A stretch of 64,000 bases of DNA, taken from the NCBI RefSeq assembly GCF_900116235.1, contig NZ_FPAA01000005.1:248001-312000 (forward strand). The letters are read 5' to 3'. The DNA comes from Marininema halotolerans. GTDB lineage: Bacteria; Bacillota; Bacilli; Thermoactinomycetales; DSM-45169. The notes under the pieces are model-generated. The model made no database searches. It had not been told where the DNA came from and worked only from the letters and a program-made list of their open reading frames with translations. The position numbers were made by a program, and so were the translations under genes. Shown one piece after another: positions 23,825-31,969 of the stretch (positions are counted from its first letter, which is position 1; each line of letters begins with the position of its first letter).

Positions 23825-24115
23825 GTGGTCTTTTTAAATATGTTTGGCAAGGATAAAGAGCGCCCTACAGCGGCGACGGCGGATGACCGCCTCTCCCTCG
23901 TGCTCAGTTATCAGCGATCCGATATTGATGAACGAAAGTTGAAGCAATTCCAGGCACGATTAATCGACCTTTGTGATGATTTTGGCTATGATGTGGTTGG
24001 ACAAGTTGAAATTCGGCCGCAATCCAGACAACGAGATAATACGACCGTATTAAATGCCAGTATCCCGGTTCGCTTGAGGGAAAATCAGGAAGACGAAAAA
24101 AGCGCAGGTCTCTAG
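23825..24115 (+). CDS. minE: MinE-like cell-division topological factor
   Basis: A 96-aa protein. The N-terminus FLNMFGKDKE is a possible amphipathic membrane-binding segment. ADDRLSLVLSYQRSDID fits the MinD-contacting stretch of MinE (RLQIIVAERR-type), and the C-terminal half with LNASIPVRL fits the MinE dimerisation fold. MinE stimulates the MinD ATPase and drives pole-to-pole oscillation. GTG 23825 follows ACGAGGTG; a GTG at 23816 lies inside that site. Identification rests on pattern and position, as identity to E. coli MinE is low. Confidence 0.75.
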   Translation: MVFLNMFGKDKERPTAATADDRLSLVLSYQRSDIDERKLKQFQARLIDLCDDFGYDVVGQVEIRPQSRQRDNTTVLNASIPVRLRENQEDEKSAGL

Positions 24116-24133
24116 GAGACCTGCGCTTTTTCT
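24098..24133. terminator. bidirectional terminator, minE / Myb-like gene
   Basis: AAAAAGCGCAGGTCTC pairs with GAGACCTGCGCTTTTT around a TAG that belongs to the minE stop codon. It serves both convergent genes. Confidence 0.85.
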
Positions 24134-24137
24134 TTAT

Positions 24138-24956
24138 TCATAAGGTTTTATTTTTGTTGAGACATTCTTCCAAAAAACGGGTAATGACAACGGGAAATTC
24201 TTTATTATCCTGGAGGGTAAAGAGGGCAAAGGATACACGGGTGTGACCATATTCTTTCATTAATTCCATCAGTTTGTTACGAATGACTGTATTGGGACGG
24301 CCATATCGATTTTCAAAGGCCTTGATCACCATATCTTCTTCGGAAATGGTACTGGTAGCGTCTATGTTTTCAAGTAGGGACTCGGATTGTTGGTGAACTC
24401 TTTCCAGAGCGGCTGCGGCTTCTTCAGTATTGTCTTCGATAAAGGGTCGAAAGACAGGCGCACTTCCATCAAGATCACGAATAATGGGTCGTTGGATTTG
24501 CCAACCTTCTAACTTACGACGGCGGCGGGGGCGTGGTTCAGGCATCCGGTTAAATCGTTCTGGGAATTTTCGCCGTAAAGTATAAATTCGTTGATAGATG
24601 GCCCCTTGGGTACGGTTCAGTTCTTTTTCGAGTTTTGAAATCGCCGAGGATAAGGACTGACCCTGATCCATACAACGATTAACCCATTCAATCACCATAT
24701 CTTCTTCATGATCTGACCAACTATTGAGTCGATTTTCTCCATCGCCTGATGGATTATCGTTATGGAATCGTTCAGGATATTGACTTCGTAGTTTGCGAAC
24801 ATGGGACATAATTCCAGCAAATCCACGATTTAAATCATTGGAAATTTCTCGAAGGATTTCCCGTTCGCGTAGCCCCTCGGCTAATCCCTCATTGATCTTT
24901 CCGATAATTTGTTCATTTTCTTCTTCAGTATATTTCCCTTTTTTGGTATCAAACAT
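24138..24956 (-). CDS. two-repeat Myb/SANT-like DNA-binding protein (RsfA-like)
   Basis: A 272-aa protein with two related helical repeats, at about residues 8-64 (KYTEEENEQIIGKIN to SQYPERF) and 80-137 (SWSDHEEDMVIEWVN to RKFPERF). Both show the acidic first helix and basic third helix of Myb/SANT domains and end in the same YPERF/FPERF. A basic stretch RPRRRRK follows. The C-terminal third is helical. The closest type I know is RsfA, a forespore regulator with one such domain; the duplicated domain differs from it. The ATG at 24956 is preceded by GGGAGAGGGATG. Confidence 0.6.
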   Translation of the reverse strand: MFDTKKGKYTEEENEQIIGKINEGLAEGLREREILREISNDLNRGFAGIMSHVRKLRSQYPERFHNDNPSGDGENRLNSWSDHEEDMVIEWVNRCMDQGQSLSSAISKLEKELNRTQGAIYQRIYTLRRKFPERFNRMPEPRPRRRRKLEGWQIQRPIIRDLDGSAPVFRPFIEDNTEEAAAALERVHQQSESLLENIDATSTISEEDMVIKAFENRYGRPNTVIRNKLMELMKEYGHTRVSFALFTLQDNKEFPVVITRFLEECLNKNKTL

Positions 24957-25323
24957 GTCATCCCTCTCCCCTACTGGTCTAGTTATATTGTTTAATATAA
25001 CAGAAAAGAAATCCTGATTTCCACTAAAATATTAGATAAAGTAACTTTATGTAAGTGAAAGAAGTCCAGTTAGATTCGATGAAGTCCTAAGATGATCCCG
25101 ATGAAACCGGGGTAAAATCCATAAATAATAAAAAACATCAAGTTGAATTTCTTTACCAAGTGTCCCTCACTTCGTATAAAACTACCTTTCTATGGCGATA
25201 AAGGAAATATACTCTGATAGGAATTAGAATTACCATATAATGTAATAATATCAACCATTAAACTTACAAGGGTTTTATTTAAGGATGGTAATCCTGTTGA
25301 GCACAAGGAAGGAGGAAAGTGAA
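24957..25323. other. 367-nt divergent intergenic region
   Basis: It lies between the Myb-like gene and the divergent 147-aa gene and is AT-rich. Besides the two inverted repeats at 24982-25001 and 25036-25050 I see a TATAAT at about 25235 without a convincing -35. No coding frame with a ribosome-binding site was found. Confidence 0.3.
24982..25001. other. inverted repeat upstream of the Myb-like gene
   Basis: GTTATATT-GTTT-AATATAAC, an 8-bp perfect inverted repeat 26 nt upstream of the ATG. A second one, ATAAAG-TAA-CTTTAT, lies at 25036-25050. Either could be an autoregulatory site. Confidence 0.3.
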
Positions 25324-25767
25324 ATGAACCGAGTTGCTAATGATATCAGCACACTATTGACTTCACGATCACCTTCACCTGCTAGAAAATATTCATATCC
25401 TTGGGAATCTGAGGGGCCTATTCATCGTGATTGGGATGCTGTGTCAAAAGCTTCTCTTGTCATTCTGTGGGGATTGTTAGTTTATCCTCGATTGGATCCT
25501 GATATGAAGAAAAATGATGAACCCCATGTTCGGATAGATGAAGTACGGGATATGTTTTCGGATCATTTGGGGGCGGATGAAGAGTGGAATAGCGTGATGA
25601 AACAGTTGACAAAAAATGACTATATTCGTTGTTCTGAGGGGATTGTGTCTGCTGGAACGCGTTTGTGGACAGCAGTAGACGCATCGCGGATGTACCATCT
25701 CTTTAGGACCTCGGTGTTGGTACGTAAGATGTCCACAAGGAATGGTGGCAACAAACATAACGGATAG
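25324..25767 (+). CDS. hypothetical protein, 147 aa
   Basis: Family not recognised. The protein has a Ser/Pro-rich N-terminus (SRSPSPARKYSYPW), then a hydrophobic helix (SKASLVILWGLLVYPRLDP), and an acidic helical middle (RIDEVRDMFSDHLGADEEWNSVMKQLTKNDYIR) that looks like a winged-helix-sized domain. It has no signal peptide. The ATG at 25324 follows GGAAGGAGGAAAG, a strong site; the in-frame start at 25285 has none. Its last codons lie in a perfect palindrome. Confidence 0.7.
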   Translation: MNRVANDISTLLTSRSPSPARKYSYPWESEGPIHRDWDAVSKASLVILWGLLVYPRLDPDMKKNDEPHVRIDEVRDMFSDHLGADEEWNSVMKQLTKNDYIRCSEGIVSAGTRLWTAVDASRMYHLFRTSVLVRKMSTRNGGNKHNG

Positions 25768-25800
25768 GTACCTAAGCAATTGCTTAGGTACCTATCCGTT
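25759..25800. repeat. perfect 42-bp palindrome
   Basis: The 21-bp half-site, AACGGATAGGTACCTAAGCAA, wait-free of any spacer, is followed directly by its exact complement; positions 25759-25779 pair with 25780-25800. It contains the last codons and stop of the 147-aa gene and faces a convergent operon. There is no T-tract on either side, so it is not a standard terminator. Confidence 0.9.
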
Positions 25801-25845
25801 AGTCAATAATAAGGTAGTAATAAGTAGCTTTCTGGGAAAGAATGA

Positions 25846-26073
25846 TTAGTGATCCTTCAGGGATTCAAGGAAGAGTTGCAATGTTTTTCGTTGGTCTGGA
25901 GAAAGGTGAAGGGCGATTTGAACCAACTGTTGAATATCCTCAGGAAGGTGAGAATCCGTAATGGTTTGGGTTTGGTGTTTACCTAAACGATTAATGGCCT
26001 CTTCAAGAAGAGCGCGCGCTTCATCAAGTTGTTTGTAACTTTGAATCAATAATTTTTCAGTGGGGGAGTTCAT
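25846..26073 (-). CDS. hypothetical small helical protein, 75 aa
   Basis: A 75-aa protein with two predicted helices: EKLLIQSYKQLDEARALLEEAINRL, and a C-terminal DIQQLVQIALHLSPDQRKTLQLFLESL that resembles a short HTH-like or dimerisation hairpin. Not recognised. The ATG at 26073 has AAAAGGATCGGA upstream. It is second in a two-gene minus-strand operon, 10 nt after the 51-aa gene, and shares its promoter. Confidence 0.65.
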   Translation of the reverse strand: MNSPTEKLLIQSYKQLDEARALLEEAINRLGKHQTQTITDSHLPEDIQQLVQIALHLSPDQRKTLQLFLESLKDH

Positions 26074-26083
26074 TCCGATCCTT

Positions 26084-26239
26084 TTACTCCTTTGTGGAGT
26101 CGAGTAGGTGATCGAGCTCCTGTTGGATACGAATCAGCTCATCCGTATTTAATTGTTTCAAGTCCCTAATCATCGAATTTAACTTCATGGAGCGAAATTC
26201 TTCCAGGAAGGAAGGTTTTATACGGGTTTCCACAGTCAT
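26084..26239 (-). CDS. hypothetical small helical protein, 51 aa
   Basis: A 51-aa frame starting MTVETRIKPSFLEEF and ending QELDHLLDSTKE; helical, without Cys. The ATG at 26239 follows GGAAAGGAGGG at tight spacing, a strong ribosome-binding site. The C-terminal motif LNTDELIRIQQELD resembles the leucine-rich end of the neighbouring 75-aa protein, so the two may interact. A SigA-type promoter lies about 60 nt upstream. Confidence 0.65.
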   Translation of the reverse strand: MTVETRIKPSFLEEFRSMKLNSMIRDLKQLNTDELIRIQQELDHLLDSTKE

Positions 26240-26295
26240 GGGAACCCTCCTTTCCAAACAACAAATTCCTTGGCTTGATCATGTGAGTGACATTC

Positions 26296-26323
26296 ATTTT
26301 ATCAAAATTTAGGGAATCGTCAA
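26296..26323 (-). promoter_or_regulatory. SigA-type promoter with overlapping palindrome
   Basis: TTGACG-N16-TAAAAT on the minus strand upstream of the two small genes. The palindrome AATCGTCA-A-TGACGATT (26315-26331) covers the -35 box, a typical place for a repressor operator. Confidence 0.5.
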
Positions 26324-26526
26324 TGACGATTTGCCAGGTATTTTTCCTGAATGTGTCATATTTTCATGGTGTACGAGGCTGATCCCTTGCTTATCAGCTA
26401 ATTGACCGATGGATCGTACTGTGGGGTGAAGCTTGTAGGTTTATGAGGATCGATCATAGGGAAAACAAAGGATGGTTCAGACATCACAAAAAATCGATCC
26501 ATCTCTTTACAAATGAGGTGTTTTTC

Positions 26527-26712
26527 ATGAAGGATCCAATACAAGAAATCAAGAATTTGCTTCTAGCGAAGAAAGAAGAATATAAGCAGGCAGTGGAACG
26601 CCATGAGTTTCTCGAGCTGCATGAAATTAAAGAAGATATAAAAGCTCTGCAGATTCAGTGGCAAGAACTAGCAACAGAGAAAGTACAGGAAAAACGGGTT
26701 GTAGGCGATTAA
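26527..26712 (+). CDS. small helical protein with UVR-like motif, 61 aa
   Basis: A 61-aa protein (MKDPIQEIKNLLLAKK...) that is one long helical hairpin. The stretch EEYKQAVERHEFLELHEIKEDI resembles the UvrB/UvrC (UVR) interaction motif, in which a hydrophobic/Ala pattern precedes an RDxI-like end; this is a weak similarity. The ATG at 26527 follows ATGAGGTG; the 84-nt in-frame extension upstream lacks a ribosome-binding site. It ends at a strong terminator. Confidence 0.6.
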   Translation: MKDPIQEIKNLLLAKKEEYKQAVERHEFLELHEIKEDIKALQIQWQELATEKVQEKRVVGD

Positions 26713-26760
26713 AAAAGAAGTGGACGTGGAGACGGAATCCACGTCCACTTCTTTTCTTTT
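26711..26760 (+). terminator. intrinsic terminator
   Basis: AAGAAGTGGACGTGGA pairs with TCCACGTCCACTTCTT around a 7-nt loop, followed by TTCTTTTTAATT. Confidence 0.85.
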
Positions 26761-26794
26761 TAATTGTAAAGAATCCATTCCCAGAAATTCACAC

Positions 26795-26824
26795 GCATCG
26801 GGATCGGACTTGAATCACATGATA
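26795..26824 (+). promoter_or_regulatory. SigG-type promoter of the alpha/beta SASP gene
   Basis: GCATC is followed after 18 nt by CATGATA, close to the forespore SigG consensus (GHATR, CATNHTA), as expected for an ssp gene. Confidence 0.5.
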
Positions 26825-26855
26825 TAGGTACCATCTACAAGGAGGTGAAACCGAC

Positions 26856-27062
26856 ATGCAACAACGTGAACGCAACTCCAATCAACTGCTAGTTCCTGGT
26901 GCTGCTCAGGCTCTTGATCAATTGAAATACGAAATTGCTTCTGAATTTGGTGTTCAACTTGGTCCTGACACCACATCTCGTGCCAACGGTTCTGTAGGTG
27001 GGGAAATTACTAAGCGTCTTGTCGCTCTAGCTGAACAACAACTTGGTGGCGGTGCTCGGTAA
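26856..27062 (+). CDS. alpha/beta-type small acid-soluble spore protein
   Basis: A 68-aa protein with the family hallmarks: [23 protein letters not shown], which contains the GPR protease site (EIA-SEF), and the C-terminal [22 protein letters not shown]. Alpha/beta SASPs coat DNA in the dormant forespore, shift it to an A-like form and protect it from UV and peroxide. The ATG at 26856 follows AAGGAGGTGA, typical of high expression. A SigG-like promoter lies upstream. Confidence 0.97.
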   Translation: MQQRERNSNQLLVPGAAQALDQLKYEIASEFGVQLGPDTTSRANGSVGGEITKRLVALAEQQLGGGAR

Positions 27063-27088
27063 TACAACTCTATAATCTGGTTTTGCCG

Positions 27089-27115
27089 AGACAGCGGGAA
27101 TTCCCGCTGTCTTTT
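27089..27115 (+). terminator. intrinsic terminator of the SASP gene
   Basis: GACAGCGGGAATTCCCGCTGTC, a perfect 22-bp palindrome, followed by TTTT. Confidence 0.85.
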
Positions 27116-27197
27116 GCGTGGTGAAAGGATCGGATTAGAAAAGTGTCGAAGTTTTTTGAAGCATTGCCTAAATTCGTGTAAGGAGGAGAATTTGAAA

Positions 27198-28787
27198 ATG
27201 AAAATGCCTGAATATTATAATATGACACACGATATTGATCGTCATGCCCATGATCCCATGCAAGTAGCTCTTCGTTGGGAAAATGAACAGGGTGTTACAC
27301 GCATGATTACTTATCGTGAACTAAAACAACGCTCGGATCAATTGGCGCAAGGGTTTCTTGCGAGTGGATTAAAGAAAGGGGATCGAATATTCATTCTTCT
27401 TCCCCGCGTCCCTGAGGCAACGATGACCTATATGGGGGCCTTGAAAGCAGGGCTTACGATTATTCCAGGCTCAGAAATGTTGCGTCCTGACGATATTCGA
27501 TATCGAATTGAGCATGGTGAAGTAAAAGCCGTTGTATTTGACGCATCCTTAGAAAATGAAGTCTTACAAGGACTCGAGGGCACGAGTACGGTAAAAATGG
27601 GTTATGTATTAGGGGAGACCCGAACTGATCAATTCCAATCCTTATTACGCATTGGCCATGGTGTAAAGGAGCAACCTTTACCGAAAACTCGCTGGGATGA
27701 TGTCGCCTTTATTTCTTATACATCAGGAACAACAGGAGGGCCTAAAGGGGTGATCCATGTCCACGGTTGGGCGATTCCTCATCAACAGGTAGCTGCAAAG
27801 GAATGGATGGATATAAGAAAAAAGGATACCGTCTGGGCAACAGCGGGACCGGGTTGGGCAAAGTGGGTATGGAGTCCATTTATCTCTACCCTGGGATCGG
27901 GGGCAACCGCATTGGCTTATCAAGGAAGATTTTATCCAGAAAAAACCCTCTCCCTTATCGAAAAATATCATGTCAATGTTCTTTGTTGTACACCCACAGA
28001 ATATCGTTTAATGGCAAAAGTCGATGGTTTGGAACGGTATAATTTATCGGATTTACGAAGTGCTGTTAGTGCAGGAGAACCTTTAAATGGGGAAGTCATT
28101 AATACCTTTCGCCGTTATTTTCAGGTCGATGTACGGGATGGATACGGTCAAACTGAAAACACTTTATTAGTGGCGACAATGAAGGGGATGAAGGTCAAAG
28201 CAGGTTCAATGGGGAAACCTACAACCTTGAATCAAGTGGAGATAATTGATGAAGAGGGAGAATGGGTTCCTGTGGGTCAAGTTGGTGATATTGCCATTCA
28301 TGAAGCAGCGCCTGGATTATTCAAGGGATATTATAAGGATCCTGAACGGACGGCAAACGCCTTTCGAGGGGAATGGTATTTGACGGGAGACCGAGCACGT
28401 AAGGATGAAGATGGGTACTTTTGGTTTGAAGGTCGTGGAGATGATATCATTATTAGTGCAGGGTATACGATTGGTCCTTTTGAAGTTGAAGATGCGTTAG
28501 TGAAGCATCCTTTGGTTCAGGAATGCGCGGTTGTAGCCAGTCCGGATTCATTAAGGGGTTCGGTAGTTAAAGCCTTTATCGTGTTAAAGGATGGACAAGA
28601 ACAAGAAGGGTCCGATTCTTTGATGAAAGAACTACAAACCCACGTAAAATCCTTAACCGCTCCCTATAAGTACCCACGAGTCATTGAATTTGTGACCACG
28701 TTACCAAAAACAAGTAGTGGTAAAATTCGACGTATTCAATTGCGCGAGCAAGAAATGGAAGGATTTAAACACATCCACGATCAATGA
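27198..28787 (+). CDS. acyl-CoA synthetase (AMP-forming), MbcS/AcsM-like
   Basis: A 529-aa adenylate-forming enzyme. Motifs in order: SYTSGTTGGPKGVIH (P-loop-like A3), GYGQTEN (A5), YLTGDRARKDEDGYFWFEGRGDD (A7/A8) and the catalytic Lys in PKTSSGKIRR (A10). It would convert a short or medium (possibly branched) chain acid, ATP and CoA to acyl-CoA, AMP and PPi. The length and N-terminus (MKMPEYYNMTHDID) fit the YtcI/MbcS group of Bacillus that activates methylbutyrate-type acids, feeding branched fatty-acid synthesis. The ATG at 27198 follows AAGGAGGAG; a TTG at 27192 is an alternative. Confidence 0.85.
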   Translation: MKMPEYYNMTHDIDRHAHDPMQVALRWENEQGVTRMITYRELKQRSDQLAQGFLASGLKKGDRIFILLPRVPEATMTYMGALKAGLTIIPGSEMLRPDDIRYRIEHGEVKAVVFDASLENEVLQGLEGTSTVKMGYVLGETRTDQFQSLLRIGHGVKEQPLPKTRWDDVAFISYTSGTTGGPKGVIHVHGWAIPHQQVAAKEWMDIRKKDTVWATAGPGWAKWVWSPFISTLGSGATALAYQGRFYPEKTLSLIEKYHVNVLCCTPTEYRLMAKVDGLERYNLSDLRSAVSAGEPLNGEVINTFRRYFQVDVRDGYGQTENTLLVATMKGMKVKAGSMGKPTTLNQVEIIDEEGEWVPVGQVGDIAIHEAAPGLFKGYYKDPERTANAFRGEWYLTGDRARKDEDGYFWFEGRGDDIIISAGYTIGPFEVEDALVKHPLVQECAVVASPDSLRGSVVKAFIVLKDGQEQEGSDSLMKELQTHVKSLTAPYKYPRVIEFVTTLPKTSSGKIRRIQLREQEMEGFKHIHDQ

Positions 28788-28870
28788 TGATAAAAGAATG
28801 GGGTGTTCCTTGAACCCCCTTGTTACGTAGGGTATAATTTTTCTGAATTGCAAAGAAGGGACCGGGTACA

Positions 28871-29392
28871 ATGCGCATATTTCCTCATGGTAATGTGGTT
28901 AACTTTACTGATTCGGTTCGAGAGATGACGGCTTCAGAGTTGGAGCAACTGCTTTCTACTCAGATTCATTCGCATTCCTCTGTCGTAACCGGTCATCTGG
29001 ATATGAAAGCAGAGGCGGTTTATTTATATGGACAAGCGGAGCGGTTTCAAATTAATGAAGAGGCAGGAGAGGTTATAGTTACCTCCCGTTCCGTGGATGA
29101 TCAGCCTTATGAAGCTCGATTTTCCTTCGATGATCTTCTTCTCAGTCACGAAATGCACTTTGATATTATTGTGGATAACGATCAGACGATTCGCTATCCT
29201 GTCTATTACGTAACCTTTGCAACGGAAGAAGGGGAAAAAACCCTCTTTTTTGCTCAACAAGAGGGTGTGGAAGAGCCTCTTCATTATGTAACCGAGTTTT
29301 GGATGCAAGCAGGTGAGACAGGACGGGATACTACCTTTGAGTCTGGAACATGTTCCATTCCGCCGGACTTCCCTTCTTCATTTAAAAAATGA
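28871..29392 (+). CDS. hypothetical protein, 173 aa
   Basis: Family not recognised. It is an acidic, beta-rich soluble protein with no signal peptide or Cys motif; the single Cys is near the C-terminus (SGTCSIPPDF). Segments such as EVIVTSRSVDDQPYEARFSFDDLLL and TIRYPVYYVTFATEEGEKTLFF look like alternating strands. The ATG at 28871 has GAAGGGACCGGG upstream. It stands alone between acsM-like and zwf and ends at a terminator. Confidence 0.7.
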   Translation: MRIFPHGNVVNFTDSVREMTASELEQLLSTQIHSHSSVVTGHLDMKAEAVYLYGQAERFQINEEAGEVIVTSRSVDDQPYEARFSFDDLLLSHEMHFDIIVDNDQTIRYPVYYVTFATEEGEKTLFFAQQEGVEEPLHYVTEFWMQAGETGRDTTFESGTCSIPPDFPSSFKK

Positions 29393-29426
29393 AAAAGGCT
29401 ACGGTGCTCCTTTTTCAAGGGTTTCA

Positions 29427-29467
29427 AAAAACTGTGGACAAGCTACTATTTGTCGACAGTTTTTTTC
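29427..29467 (+). terminator. intrinsic terminator
   Basis: AAACTGTGGACAA pairs with TTGTCGACAGTTT (one mismatch) around an 8-nt loop, then a T-tract. Confidence 0.75.
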
Positions 29468-29552
29468 TTGAAATTAATTAAATAAGCGATTTTTCCTACG
29501 AAGAGCGGGAACCATTAGTAAAGAGAGGATCAAGAACAGGGGTGAAAGCAAC

Positions 29553-31097
29553 ATGACAAATGCTCAATCTAGCTCCATTGAACCGTTTGCTATGGTGATA
29601 TTTGGTGGTGCCGGTGACTTGGCACAAAGGAAGCTATTTCCGGCCTTATATACATTACATCGAAGTGGTTTTTTACCTGAGAACTTTTCTGTGTTAGGTG
29701 TGGGTCGCTCCCCACGGGAGACAAAGGAATATCGACAATTCTTAAGGAAAGCCGTCATGCAGTATGCACGAATCAAGGTGGAGGATGAAAATGATTGGTC
29801 AGCCTTTGCTGAACGCTTTGATTATCTTCCTGTTGATGTGAATGATGCAAGTTCGTATAAAGAGCTGGCGATAACGGTTGCAAACCAAGAAAAGCAATTC
29901 TCTTTGCCAGGCAATCGACTTTTTTATTTAGCGGTGGCTCCCGAACTTTTTGGTACCGTTGCAGAAAACTTAAAAGCGGGTGGGTTAACAGAAAAGGAGA
30001 ACGGTTGGAAGCGGTTAGTGATCGAAAAACCCTTTGGGCGTGATTATCAATCAGCAAAATCTTTGCAAGCACAAATTAATGGTTCATTCCCCGAGGATGA
30101 AGTTTATCGTATCGATCATTATTTAGGAAAAGAAATGGTGCAAAATATTGAAATGCTTCGTTTTGCCAATTCGTTGTTCGAAAATCTGTGGAATAATCGG
30201 TACATCAGTAACGTCCAAATTACTGCGGCAGAGACGGTTGGGGTCGAAAATCGCGCTTCCTACTACGACCATGCAGGAGCCCTTCGCGATATGGTGCAAA
30301 ATCATATCTTGCAGTTATTGATGATGGTTGCCATGGAGCCTCCAAGTCGATTAAAACCAGAGGCGATCCATGATGAAAAAGTAAAGGTGTTACGTTCGTT
30401 GCGTCGCTATGATGAGGAAGATGTGGATCGTTACATCATACGGGGACAGTATACGGGAGGTCTGATGGATGGAAAAGAAGTTCCTTCTTATGTGGCGGAA
30501 GAAAATGTTCCAGCAGATTCGGTAAATGAAACCTTTGTAGCAGGTAAGCTTTATATTGATAATTTTCGCTGGTCAGGTGTTCCCTTTTATATCCGCACAG
30601 GGAAACGAATGGATGAAAAATCAACTGAAGTTGTCATTCAGTTCCGTGATGTTCCGAAAAACTTATACTTTAATAAAGACAATGACTTGGGTCCGAACCT
30701 TCTCGTCATCAAGATTAATCCTGAAGAGGGACTTGCCTTGCAAATCAATGCTAAGAAACCAGGAGTGGCGAATCAAGTCGTTCCCATTGTGATGGATTTT
30801 TGTAATAATTGTGGAGTGGATACCCCAGAGGCCTATGAAAGCCTTATTCGTGATGCCTTGGAAGGGGATCGTACTTTCTTTACCCATTGGGAAGAAGTTT
30901 CCCTAGCATGGAAGTTTATTGATCCGATTCGACGGGCATGGGATAAAGACGGAGGAGAAAATTTGGCGACTTATGAGGCAGGTTCACAAGGTCCGAAGGA
31001 GTCGGATGCATTGCTGAATCGAGATGGCTTTCAATGGTATTCACCATACCATCCCATGGATAAATCAGTCATCCATGGACAGGAGATCAATGAATGA
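29553..31097 (+). CDS. zwf: glucose-6-phosphate 1-dehydrogenase
   Basis: A 514-aa enzyme oxidising glucose-6-phosphate to 6-phosphogluconolactone with NADP+. The nucleotide-binding GGAGDLAQRKLFPALY is at residues 15-30. The active-site signature RIDHYLGKEMVQNI at about 187-200 holds the catalytic His, and LVIEKPFGRD precedes it. Length and motifs are normal. The ATG at 29553 follows AGGGGTGAAAG. It forms the entry of the oxidative pentose-phosphate pathway; transketolase lies at the far right of the window. A cyclase-family gene follows after 27 nt, possibly co-transcribed. Confidence 0.97.
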   Translation: MTNAQSSSIEPFAMVIFGGAGDLAQRKLFPALYTLHRSGFLPENFSVLGVGRSPRETKEYRQFLRKAVMQYARIKVEDENDWSAFAERFDYLPVDVNDASSYKELAITVANQEKQFSLPGNRLFYLAVAPELFGTVAENLKAGGLTEKENGWKRLVIEKPFGRDYQSAKSLQAQINGSFPEDEVYRIDHYLGKEMVQNIEMLRFANSLFENLWNNRYISNVQITAAETVGVENRASYYDHAGALRDMVQNHILQLLMMVAMEPPSRLKPEAIHDEKVKVLRSLRRYDEEDVDRYIIRGQYTGGLMDGKEVPSYVAEENVPADSVNETFVAGKLYIDNFRWSGVPFYIRTGKRMDEKSTEVVIQFRDVPKNLYFNKDNDLGPNLLVIKINPEEGLALQINAKKPGVANQVVPIVMDFCNNCGVDTPEAYESLIRDALEGDRTFFTHWEEVSLAWKFIDPIRRAWDKDGGENLATYEAGSQGPKESDALLNRDGFQWYSPYHPMDKSVIHGQEINE

Positions 31098-31124
31098 AAA
31101 AGGCAAGATGAAGGGAGTTTTTCG

Positions 31125-31757
31125 ATGATGAAACTATACGATATCTCGATGTCAATCCACGAAGGAATGGCAGTTTATAAAAATAAACCAGAAAAAAAAC
31201 CCACAATTGAATGCATCCAAGACTTTGATACCAGTTCAGCTAGAGAGTCTCGTATTTCTCTTGATGTACATACGGGTACCCATGTAGATTCACCTCTTCA
31301 TATGCTCCCAGAAGGAGGGACGATGGAGTCTCTTCCTTTAGAAACATTGACGGGTGAAGCAAAAGTGTTAGATCTATCGGGTATATCTGGAGGAATTGGT
31401 TCTGCTGACTTAGAACGATTTGAAGTGGAAGAAGGCGATTTTCTTTTGCTAAAGACAAAGAACTCCCAACGGGATGATTTTGATTTTGAGTTCGTTTTTC
31501 TTGCAGAAGATGGCGCTCGTTGGTTAGCAGAAAGAAAAATACGGGGAGTAGGAATTGATGCGCTGGGAATTGAGCGGAATCAACCGGGACACCCCACTCA
31601 TAAGTCGCTATTCCATGCGGGTGTGGTAATCATTGAAGGGTTGCGTTTAAGCGAAGTACCGGAAGGGATTTATTTTATGGTCGCTGCCCCCATCAAATTG
31701 ATTGATACAGAAGCTGCCCCTGCACGCGTTTTATTATTCGATGGTATTCCGGTATAA
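31125..31757 (+). CDS. cyclase-family metal-dependent hydrolase
   Basis: A 210-aa protein of the cyclase family (kynurenine formamidase-like fold). The metal-binding motif HTGTHVDSPLH is at about residues 49-59 and further conserved residues are in GVGIDALGIERNQPGHPTHKSLFHAGVVIIEGL. Family members hydrolyse formamides or cyclic amides; the actual substrate here cannot be told, and without kyn genes nearby a kynurenine role is not supported. The ATG at 31125 is followed at once by a second ATG; GAAGGGAG lies upstream. Confidence 0.85.
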   Translation: MMKLYDISMSIHEGMAVYKNKPEKKPTIECIQDFDTSSARESRISLDVHTGTHVDSPLHMLPEGGTMESLPLETLTGEAKVLDLSGISGGIGSADLERFEVEEGDFLLLKTKNSQRDDFDFEFVFLAEDGARWLAERKIRGVGIDALGIERNQPGHPTHKSLFHAGVVIIEGLRLSEVPEGIYFMVAAPIKLIDTEAAPARVLLFDGIPV

Positions 31758-31787
31758 ATGATAAAAACATTTAGGGATCAATCAAAT

Positions 31788-31824
31788 AAAAAACCTCTTG
31801 CCGCTCTGGTTGAGAGGTTTTTTA
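31788..31824 (+). terminator. intrinsic terminator
   Basis: AAAAAACCTCTT pairs with GAGAGGTTTTTT (one mismatch), with a T-tract downstream. Confidence 0.85.
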
Positions 31825-31969
31825 TTTTATATTAAATAAAATAAAAAAAATACAGTAGGTTAAAGCCCTTTTTTAAATAGAGTGGGTGTCTGACGTGTGC
31901 ATTACCCCAAGAATGACATACAAGTAGGGTGTAAAGGTCAGAGAGGCCCATTAAAGGAGGAGGGATCCC

